The position numbers were made by a program, and so were the translations under genes. Below, in pieces: positions 54,592 to 61,701 of a stretch of DNA of 64,000 bases. Numbering within the stretch: the first letter of the stretch is position 1; each line of letters begins with the position of its first letter. This DNA is from CAZFER01 sp964517495 (GTDB lineage Bacteria; Hinthialibacterota; Hinthialibacteria; Hinthialibacterales; Hinthialibacteraceae): NCBI GenBank assembly GCA_964517495.1, contig CAZFER010000016.1, positions 1 to 64,000 on the forward strand. The letters run 5' to 3'. The notes under the pieces are model-generated. The model searched no databases, was not told the origin of the DNA, and saw only the letters and a program-made list of their open reading frames with translations.

Positions 54592-57471
54592 TCAGTCAGC
54601 TGTTGACGGTAAGGTACCCGCTTCGATATCGAAATAGCCTCTCCTGGTTCCAATCAGATTATCAAAATCAACTGGATCGTTGATAATTCCTGCCGGACCA
54701 AGAATGAAGCCGTTTTCATTAAGGATATATGGCACATCTTCCACCACCGTAAAGTCGACGACAAATGGATCATTTTCCATGCGAACCACTTCAGATGGCT
54801 CACCAAATTCGGCATCGATGGTGTAAGTCATAATCTGTCCAAGAATATTCATTACGCGATAACCCTGTACTGCTCCGTCTTCCACGATCAGATCCATTGC
54901 CATGACAGGGGCAAATTCACTGTCCTCTGGGACTGCTGGGAGGGCTGGAACAGCACCATGGGCTTGAACCCGGCCATCATTGGTCAGGATGTAATAACCC
55001 AGGTTGACACCCGGCTGAGCCGGATCTTCAACCACTTCAAGGTCAGCCGCGATGGCCACTGGACGCTCAATCTCTACCCGGCCAAATCGAATGGTCTGGG
55101 TAAAGACCTCATCACCTTGGTGGACAGCACTACCGAATGCATGTACTCGCCCAAAGCGGTCAATCACAAGGTATCCCTCGGCATTCGCGCCAAGCGGTTC
55201 AAGATCAAGGTAATCACCGAATTCGGACAGCGCGGTTCCACCACTCGAAGGCTTCTGTATCTGTTCAGGGAACACTGAGCCAGCTTTTGTGAGGAACACG
55301 GTATTTTCGCCGACTAACTCGAGATCAACTGGTGCAAGAACATCAGCATCAAATGCAGCCAGTTCACCTGTTTCAAATCCACGTTCGATCAGGATTCCCT
55401 GTTGTGACAACACCACAAGCCCCGTGGCCGGTTCAACCACCTGTTCTGGTGTTGGCGTTGAGGTGGGTTGTTCTGGCGTCGGCGTTGGAGAGGCCGTCGG
55501 CTCAATCGTTGGTGTCGGTTCAGGTGTTGGTGTATCTGTCGGACCTGGTGTCTCCGTGGGTTCAGGTGTCGGTGTATCTGTTGGCACCGGTGTCGGGGAT
55601 GCTTCCGGAGTTTGCGTTGGCGTGAACGTTGGTTCCGGAGTTGCTGTCGCTACCGGGCTTTCTGTCGGTGTGTTGGTCGGTTCCGGAGTCGGTGTATCTT
55701 CTGGTGATTCCGTTGGTGTCGCTACCGGGCTTTCTGTCGGTGTATTAGTCGGTTCCGGAGTCGGTGTATCTTCAGGTGATTCCGTTGGGGTCGAGGTTGC
55801 TACAGGCGACTCAGTCGGAGTATTGGTTGGTTCCGGAGTTGGTGTATCTTCTGGTGATTCCGTTGGCGTCGCTACCGGGCTTTCTGTGGGTGTATTAGTC
55901 GGTTCCGGTGTAGGAGTATCTTCCGGTGACTCTGTTGGAGTCGATGTCGCTACCGGACTTTCTGTGGGTGTATTGGTTGGCTCCGGCGTTGGTGTATCTT
56001 CTGGTGACTCTGTGGGAGTCGCTACCGGAGATTCAGTTGGTGTATTGGTTGGTTCAGGTGTCGGTGTATCTTCCGGTGACTCTGTCGGTGTTGAGGTTGA
56101 TACCTCGGTTGGAGTTGAAGTAGGCTCTTCTGTCGGTGTATTGGTTGGCTCTGGAGTTGGTGTATCTTCAGGTGACTCTGTTGGTGTTGAGGTTGGTTGA
56201 GGTTCAGGAGTATTTGTCGGAGTGGATGTTGGTTCCGGCAAAGGTGTAGAAGTCGGTGATTCTGTTGGTGTTGGAGTATCCTCAGGTTGAGCCCCTAATT
56301 CAACAACGGCAGACTGCGCACTGACACCTTCAACTGGTAAAAAGTCAGTTCCAAATAAATCTGTAATTTCCACCCCCAATTCAGTGGAAGCGGAAGGAGT
56401 ATCAATCACATTAAAGGAAATAATAACAAGTTCAAGTTCACCCAGGGGATCAGCTCCTGCTTGGAAATCGTTGATGGCCAGCACTCCCGCCTGGTTGGAA
56501 TTTACATTGGTGGGCGCCCCGAAATCAGACGAACCAGCCGCTGTTGAATCAAACTGTAAAACATTCTGGTCATAATTGACGTTAACTTGATAAGAACCTA
56601 ATGCAGTATCAACATTAGCGATTAAACGCGCTTGAACAGTCTGGCCTGTTTCAAAAGGTCCGCCATCCACTACAATACCTACTGTATTAGCAGGAACTTG
56701 AAGCAAATTAAACGCGAACGGCCTTATATAATTTCGTTTCGCTGAAGCAATAATGGCTTGATTGGGATTCTGGATAAGGCCGGCCGCCACCGCGGCAATA
56801 AACTGGGCATCACCAATATCAACTCGACCATTATTATTCATATCAACATTATCATTGGGCAAGTTTGATATTAAGCCAGCAGCAAAAGCGGCAACCATTT
56901 GGGCATCACCAATGTCAACGCGTCCATTTCCATTGGCATCGCCCAATACGCCTTCCGCTTGGATTTGAACATCCGCCGGATCAACGGCTGAAATATCAAT
57001 ATTTAATCCTTCAGGCTGAGAAAAGGCTTTTTGAAAACCAATATATTTTGTGTAACTCACAGAGGTTGAAAGCGTTCCCTCTGTTTCAGTTTCCACATTC
57101 AATGCACCGATGGATTGGGCTTCTGAATTACTGAAACTGGCATCTTTTCCTACTAAGGAGGATTGAATGGTTATGACATTTCCATCCAGGTTCACTGTAC
57201 TAATGGGTTCTCCAGCAGTACTCGCCGATGCCCATGCCGAACCGTTGGGAGTATAATCAATCGAGGAAACGGTGACGCCTTCGAGTTGGATTTGCAGCAA
57301 AAATGCGCTAATCGCCTCCGTCGCTTGGAGTTGTATATCATAACTAACCGTCTCTCCCACCTTAGCGCTATCGGTTTGAGGTTGAAGTATGACTTGATCG
57401 CTAAAAGATGCGCTTATTCCATATAATAATATAATAGATAAGGCGCATGATTTGATTAACGATTTCAACAT
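54592..57471 (-). CDS. secreted cohesin-dockerin-cohesin protein with a long Thr/Pro-rich linker
   Basis: 959 residues from the ATG at 57471 (GGAGG upstream). A signal peptide (ALSIILLYGISASFS) precedes a cohesin-like sandwich (about 25-160), a dockerin-like pair of calcium loops (about 176-235; GDANGNGRVDIGDAQMVAAF and VDMNNNGRVDIGDAQFIAAV), a second cohesin-like domain (about 260-390), a Thr/Pro/Glu linker (about 395-678) built from near-identical repeats, and a C-terminal 280-residue region of repeated beta strands like a propeller. Cohesins bind dockerins, so self- or partner-assembly outside the cell is possible. No cellulosome enzymes are nearby. Confidence 0.8.
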   Translation of the reverse strand: MLKSLIKSCALSIILLYGISASFSDQVILQPQTDSAKVGETVSYDIQLQATEAISAFLLQIQLEGVTVSSIDYTPNGSAWASASTAGEPISTVNLDGNVITIQSSLVGKDASFSNSEAQSIGALNVETETEGTLSTSVSYTKYIGFQKAFSQPEGLNIDISAVDPADVQIQAEGVLGDANGNGRVDIGDAQMVAAFAAGLISNLPNDNVDMNNNGRVDIGDAQFIAAVAAGLIQNPNQAIIASAKRNYIRPFAFNLLQVPANTVGIVVDGGPFETGQTVQARLIANVDTALGSYQVNVNYDQNVLQFDSTAAGSSDFGAPTNVNSNQAGVLAINDFQAGADPLGELELVIISFNVIDTPSASTELGVEITDLFGTDFLPVEGVSAQSAVVELGAQPEDTPTPTESPTSTPLPEPTSTPTNTPEPQPTSTPTESPEDTPTPEPTNTPTEEPTSTPTEVSTSTPTESPEDTPTPEPTNTPTESPVATPTESPEDTPTPEPTNTPTESPVATSTPTESPEDTPTPEPTNTPTESPVATPTESPEDTPTPEPTNTPTESPVATSTPTESPEDTPTPEPTNTPTESPVATPTESPEDTPTPEPTNTPTESPVATATPEPTFTPTQTPEASPTPVPTDTPTPEPTETPGPTDTPTPEPTPTIEPTASPTPTPEQPTSTPTPEQVVEPATGLVVLSQQGILIERGFETGELAAFDADVLAPVDLELVGENTVFLTKAGSVFPEQIQKPSSGGTALSEFGDYLDLEPLGANAEGYLVIDRFGRVHAFGSAVHQGDEVFTQTIRFGRVEIERPVAIAADLEVVEDPAQPGVNLGYYILTNDGRVQAHGAVPALPAVPEDSEFAPVMAMDLIVEDGAVQGYRVMNILGQIMTYTIDAEFGEPSEVVRMENDPFVVDFTVVEDVPYILNENGFILGPAGIINDPVDFDNLIGTRRGYFDIEAGTLPSTAD
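55640..56100 (-). repeat. coding tandem repeat inside the Thr/Pro linker
   Basis: Units of 24 residues (72 bases; TESPVATPTESPEDTP then TPEPTNTP) alternate with units of 26 residues (78 bases, extra Ser-Thr), giving a 150-base higher-order period. The unit boundaries are strongly conserved at the DNA level. Confidence 0.85.
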
Positions 57472-57686
57472 CGGTGCCTCCGTTTCTTTGGGGGGTCAAT
57501 AAATCATTAAAATGCCCTAACCCTAATTTCATAGGTAGATACTGTACAATAACGAATCTTTCCTTTTTTTTCAACCTCAAAAGATTCTTTTTTTGCAAAA
57601 AATCCTGAATTGAAATTAAATTACTTTATTCCAACATTTTTAATGGTAAATTATTCAAAATCAATTAATAACCATCAATAAACGAT

Positions 57687-58847
57687 ATGAAAATCTTAAT
57701 CCTTCAACGATTCGATCTTTCTTCGGTTTCTTGTGCACGGCGTGTTTTGTGCCAAACAGAAGAATTACTTAAACGTGGTCATGAGGTATATCTTACTGAT
57801 TTTGTTCATCATAAACGCCAACAGGAAATGCCTTCAGTGGCTAATCTGGAGAGGTTAGGCGCCCATATAATTCCTATTGAACGAAGTGTAAAGCATTATT
57901 TTAAGAACTTCATGTCGTTACGAAAAATTACTCCTCCGCCTGATATTATTCATTTGTGGAAAGCCTATCCTGATGCTTCATTGCTTGCATTTGCCCTTTC
58001 AAAATATTGGAAAATCCCTTTGCACTACGACTATGACGATTGGGAAAAGGGGATTGCGGCTGAATTGACTGGCTCAAAAGTAGCCGGTTGGATTGCAGGC
58101 CGATGGGATCGGCTTATTCCCCATTTGAGCCACACCATTACCGCTGCAAGTCAGTTTCTTAAAAAAAAGTTAATGTACTGGGGAATACCGGAATCCATCA
58201 TTTGGGATGCCCCGGTAGGAGCTGATCTTGAGTGCTTTCATCCTCGCCAAAAAGACCATCACTTACTTGAAAAATTAAACTTATCCACACCCGTTTTAGT
58301 TTATAGCGGTCAACTGGAGGTGGCCAGTTATGCTGAACAAGCCATTGAGGTATTCGATATCGTCCGTCGGGAAATCCATTCCACTCGCCTCTTAATAATT
58401 GGTGGAGGCAGAAAATTGGACTATTTAAAATCCATAGCCAGCGAGAAAACGATTTCCGATCGAGTGTATTTCACAGATTATATACAGAGCGATCAAATCC
58501 CATCTTATTTGTCACTTGCGGATGTGGCTTTGGCTCCATTCGAAAAAAACAACGTCACCCGTGCAAAATCACCACTAAAAATCGCGGAATACCTGGCGAT
58601 GGGTTTGCCGGTGGTTGCCTCTGATGTGGGTGAGACACAGGCCATGACCGTTGGAGCAGGAGCCTGCGTTCCCTGTGGTGACATCAAACAAATGGCTGAC
58701 AAAACCTTGTGGATCTTAAAACACCCCGGCGTGCAAGAAAGCATGCGTATTGCGGGACGGCAACTGGCAGAGCGTAAATATAATTGGAAAGCCCATACTG
58801 ACTCTCTGGGAGCCGCATATAAACACTCCACAAAATTCTTTCGATAG
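57687..58847 (+). CDS. family 4 glycosyltransferase (GT-B fold)
   Basis: 386 residues without membrane segments. N-terminal Rossmann half: MKILILQRFDLSSVSCARRV, with HLWKAYPDASLLAFALSKY. C-terminal half: LVYSGQLEVASYAEQAIEVF, the ADVALAPFEKNNVTRAKSPLKIAEYLAMGLPVVAS donor-binding stretch and a Glu in ASDVGETQ. It should add a sugar from a nucleotide donor to a surface polymer or lipid. It is not in an obvious gene cluster. Confidence 0.9.
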   Translation: MKILILQRFDLSSVSCARRVLCQTEELLKRGHEVYLTDFVHHKRQQEMPSVANLERLGAHIIPIERSVKHYFKNFMSLRKITPPPDIIHLWKAYPDASLLAFALSKYWKIPLHYDYDDWEKGIAAELTGSKVAGWIAGRWDRLIPHLSHTITAASQFLKKKLMYWGIPESIIWDAPVGADLECFHPRQKDHHLLEKLNLSTPVLVYSGQLEVASYAEQAIEVFDIVRREIHSTRLLIIGGGRKLDYLKSIASEKTISDRVYFTDYIQSDQIPSYLSLADVALAPFEKNNVTRAKSPLKIAEYLAMGLPVVASDVGETQAMTVGAGACVPCGDIKQMADKTLWILKHPGVQESMRIAGRQLAERKYNWKAHTDSLGAAYKHSTKFFR

Positions 58848-59066
58848 AATACAGTGTGCTGTGCAGGATTCATCGCACCTGCGCGCTATATTTCCAGCTT
58901 TTTTGTTCACACTGAAGATATTAAAAAACGGGTGTATCGAACTATTACTCGAATTTTAGCTGTTTTATTCTGTAAATCCTCACTTTACTTACCAAATTCA
59001 GTAAAATTCACCCTGTGATGCCACCTGGTGACATCTTTTGTAAAGAAAAGTGCCTCTACAAATATT

Positions 59067-59081
59067 TGGCACGGTCCTTGT
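59067..59081 (+). promoter_or_regulatory. candidate sigma-54 (-24/-12) promoter
   Basis: TGGCACG-GTCC-TTGT matches the sigma-54 consensus TGGCACG-N4-TTGC at all positions but the last C. It lies about 48 bases upstream of the sigma-factor ATG at 59130, consistent with a start of transcription near 59093. No RpoN gene or enhancer-binding protein is in the window. Confidence 0.6.
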
Positions 59082-59129
59082 GTCTATGAAAGGCAAACGC
59101 GCGTAAATCTTTTTTGAGGGAGAGATATC

Positions 59130-59957
59130 ATGGACTTGGATTTTATTAAACGATGCATACACTGCGATGCTCCCACAGAGCCGTTAACCCTGCAAGAAGA
59201 GAAGGAACTCATCCGCAGTTATCAAAACGGCAATACAGATGCACGAAAGAAATTGATTGAATCGAACATCCGCTTTGTTGTTAAAATGGCGTTGCAATAT
59301 AGAAACCAGGGTCTTTGCCTGTCTGACCTGATTCAGGAAGGAAACCTTGGATTGATTGAAGCGTTGGAAAAATTTAATCCGGAAAAGAACTGCCGGTTAA
59401 TCACCTATGCTTCATGGTGGATTCGTCTTTATCTGCAGCGGGCCATCGAGCAAAAAACACGCCCGGTTAACCTCCCTATTAATAAATTGGAACTCTTGCG
59501 AAAAGTCCGTTCGTATGAGACCTCGTTTGAAATGAGCAACGGACGGAAACCCTATTCAGAAGAAATCGCGGATGGATTGAAGGCGGATATCAACAAGATC
59601 GAGAAAATTGGCCATCAAGCCCCTTCTTTCCATACCATCCATCATCAGGATTCTGACCATCCCGGCATGGAAACAGTGTTGCAGGATGAAAAATATGTTG
59701 ATCCCCGCGACCGAATTTGGCTGAAGGAAGCCACCAACCGGCTAAAAACAGCCATGCAAGTTTTAAATAATAAAGAACGTGAAGTGCTCTCCTATCGTTA
59801 TAACTTTGATAATGGCGGCAAACGGCTCAGTTTGCGCAAGGTTGGGAAGAAGATGGGAATGAGTGCTGAAGGTGTTCGACGAATTGAAGAGCAAGCCATG
59901 AGCAAATTACGACGGCCCAATATAAAAGAAAGGATGGAAGCGTTATTAGCCAACTGA
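59130..59957 (+). CDS. sigma-70 family RNA polymerase sigma factor (regions 1.2-4, group 2/3-like)
   Basis: 275 residues. Region 1.2 is at the start (EPLTLQEEKELIRSYQNGNTDA), region 2 has NIRFVVKMALQYRNQGLCLSDLIQEGNLGLIEALEKFN, then ASWWIRLYLQRAIEQK. Region 3 covers about 125-170 and region 4 has the helix-turn-helix (LSLRKVGKKMGMSAEGVRRIEEQAMSKL). It lacks the long 1.1 region of primary factors, so it is an alternative, RpoD-like factor. GGGAGAG precedes the ATG. Its upstream -24/-12 sequence suggests sigma-54 control, i.e. a sigma cascade. Confidence 0.93.
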   Translation: MDLDFIKRCIHCDAPTEPLTLQEEKELIRSYQNGNTDARKKLIESNIRFVVKMALQYRNQGLCLSDLIQEGNLGLIEALEKFNPEKNCRLITYASWWIRLYLQRAIEQKTRPVNLPINKLELLRKVRSYETSFEMSNGRKPYSEEIADGLKADINKIEKIGHQAPSFHTIHHQDSDHPGMETVLQDEKYVDPRDRIWLKEATNRLKTAMQVLNNKEREVLSYRYNFDNGGKRLSLRKVGKKMGMSAEGVRRIEEQAMSKLRRPNIKERMEALLAN

Positions 59958-60022
59958 CCTTACACTCCCCGATTGATACAACCACTGGGAACACCGTAAA
60001 GCCGTGTTTCCGCCTCCTACAT

Positions 60023-60055
60023 CCCCGCTGAACTATCCCGATCAGCGGGGTTTTT
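60023..60055 (+). terminator. rho-independent terminator after the sigma gene
   Basis: CCCCGCTGA pairs with TCAGCGGGG across ten bases and is followed by TTTTT. Confidence 0.92.
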
Positions 60056-60082
60056 CTGTTTCATCATCTTTCTTAAAACGAT

Positions 60083-60111
60083 TTGACAATCATACGGTAC
60101 AACCGTACAAT
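60083..60111 (+). promoter_or_regulatory. sigma-70 promoter with embedded palindromic operator for higBA
   Basis: TTGACA and TACAAT are 17 bases apart, a near-consensus promoter. A palindrome TACGGT-ACA-ACCGTA (60093-60107) lies in the spacer and enters the -10. That is the usual place for repression by the antitoxin. The -10 ends only eight bases before the toxin ATG, so the transcript should be leaderless or nearly so. Confidence 0.8.
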
Positions 60112-60119
60112 ATCGGCAA

Positions 60120-60404
60120 ATGAAAATTCAAAGTTTGCAACATAAAGGATTGAAGTTACTCCTTGAGTATAATGACGAACGGGGTATCCGTAGCGATTTA
60201 ATCCCAAGGATACGAAATATTCTAACCGCTCTTATAGCGGCATCAGACATTAATGGTGTTAAAGGCCCCCCTGGTTGGCGGATTCACAAGTTATCCGGGG
60301 AGAGAAGTGAGACATGGAGTATTTCTATTTCTGGTAATTGGCGTCTAACTTTTATGATCGAAAACAATGAAATTTATAACCTGAATTTGGAGGATTATCA
60401 CTGA
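60120..60404 (+). CDS. higB: RelE/ParE-superfamily toxin (HigB type)
   Basis: 94 residues. The pattern HKGLKLLLEYNDERGI near the start, WRIHKLSGERSETWSISISGNWRLTFMIEN in the middle and a short YNLNLEDYH end match HigB toxins, which cut mRNA on the ribosome. No SD precedes the ATG, in keeping with the very short leader. The stop TGA overlaps the antitoxin ATG by one base (TGATG). Confidence 0.92.
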   Translation: MKIQSLQHKGLKLLLEYNDERGIRSDLIPRIRNILTALIAASDINGVKGPPGWRIHKLSGERSETWSISISGNWRLTFMIENNEIYNLNLEDYH

Positions 60405-60709
60405 TGGTCAATACGGAGATTAAAATTGGCATGAAACCATCTCATCCAGGTGGTTTTATACGCATGGAAATTCTTGAAGAATTGGACTTATCCATATCCC
60501 GAGCGGCCGAAATTTTAGGGATTCGGCGTGCCACGCTTTCAGATCTTATAAATGAGAAAGCGTCTCTATCCCCAGAAATGGCGCTCAGGATTGAGAAAGC
60601 ATTTGGTGTCTCCATGGATACTTTATTACGCATGCAAGCGTGGCATGATTGTTATGTGATGCGTCAACACGAAGACGAAATTAAAGTGGATCGTTATATT
60701 CCTTCCTGA
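60404..60709 (+). CDS. higA: HigA-type antitoxin, XRE helix-turn-helix
   Basis: 101 residues. KPSHPGGFIRMEILEELDLS is the standard opening of HigA, followed by the HTH SISRAAEILGIRRATLSDLINEKASLSPEMALRIEKAF. It should neutralise HigB and, with it, repress the shared promoter at the palindrome 60093-60107. The toxin-first order is normal for higBA. Confidence 0.93.
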   Translation: MVNTEIKIGMKPSHPGGFIRMEILEELDLSISRAAEILGIRRATLSDLINEKASLSPEMALRIEKAFGVSMDTLLRMQAWHDCYVMRQHEDEIKVDRYIPS

Positions 60710-60765
60710 TTGAGTGGAGTGCTTATTGTACCTTTAGAATAATTTAACCAAAAAATAATTGCCAC

Positions 60766-61671
60766 TCATTGATCGATGTCTTCCATTGATTTGCCGATGA
60801 CGAGTTCGATTCCTCTTTTGGAGGCCAGCTCATAAATCTCTCCCATGGTTTTTAAAAAGGGCGTATTTCCTCGCCATAAGGGAAAATGCCCCAGGCGGCG
60901 GGGTAAGGCGGCTGGAAGATCAGGAATGTGAACCTCTCCCAGAAAATGTTCAGGGATTTCCTGGCCATCCCAGAATTTTGAGATGTCGATCTCAAGAGGT
61001 TGAGGTTTGTAAGATTCAACCGCAAACGATTCAACAGCCGGTGCTGAGGTTTCATGATCGGCATGAGGCGTTATTCGGGATATTAATTCTTCACGCTCCA
61101 TCCCGCGTAGTTTAAAGATGAGGAAGGGATCACGATCAAATTCCTCACCCAACAGATAAAAAATAGCAGCGATGTGTTTGCATGGATTGGACCAATCGGG
61201 GCAATTGCAATCGCTTTCCAGGTCGATATCCAATGAAGGGAAGAGAGATACCAGATTTTCATGAAATACATACTCGATGTCATCTGGCATCTCACCCGCG
61301 AGTAATTTGGCGATGAATAAGGGGCGCTCGCCGATATCGTTTATGATCTGATTCCAATCTTTTTTCTCGATTTTACTGATTTTAAGGATGACAGAGTATG
61401 GGTTTCGGCGTGAACCTTGAACTTTGGCTTTGACACTTCCTTTTTCAATATCAATGGATAAAACCTGGCCACGGCGTGCGTAATTTTTCCCCCGTGCCAA
61501 TCGCTTGCCAATGCGGGAACTTTCCACCACTTCGATCCAGCGTTTGCCCCACCAGCTGGATGTGAAAGCCCCCTGGCGTGATTGGGCTTTGATACCCCCT
61601 TTGGCTTCAAGAGGGGTGGAATGAGGAAAATAGAAGTAATCTCGATCGTAATATCGTCGTCTTGGTGCCAT
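60766..61671 (-). CDS. SWIM zinc-finger protein, partner of a SNF2 helicase
   Basis: 301 residues. The SWIM motif is CNCPDWSNPCKHIAA (CxC then CxH) near residue 155, and the N-terminus has the typical WWGKRWIEVVESS motif. A C-terminal acidic region may contact the helicase. Genes of this type usually accompany SNF2-family ATPases with SNF2_N2/DUF3670 domains, as here with 30 bases between them. Its role is probably in DNA or chromatin-like remodelling or repair, but it is not defined. Confidence 0.9.
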   Translation of the reverse strand: MAPRRRYYDRDYFYFPHSTPLEAKGGIKAQSRQGAFTSSWWGKRWIEVVESSRIGKRLARGKNYARRGQVLSIDIEKGSVKAKVQGSRRNPYSVILKISKIEKKDWNQIINDIGERPLFIAKLLAGEMPDDIEYVFHENLVSLFPSLDIDLESDCNCPDWSNPCKHIAAIFYLLGEEFDRDPFLIFKLRGMEREELISRITPHADHETSAPAVESFAVESYKPQPLEIDISKFWDGQEIPEHFLGEVHIPDLPAALPRRLGHFPLWRGNTPFLKTMGEIYELASKRGIELVIGKSMEDIDQ

Positions 61672-61701
61672 GTTTTTACCTTTTATTTCATAATTCTCAT
61701 A

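Noticed and set aside
55640..56100. Short regular repeats that could suggest a CRISPR array
   Set aside because: There are no unique spacers; the units are contiguous, in frame and code for a Thr/Pro linker.
55289..56200. Long plus-strand open frame with Val/Gly/Ser-rich repeats
   Set aside because: It is the antisense shadow of the Thr/Pro-repeat linker; the minus-strand frame has a signal peptide, known domains and a good SD.
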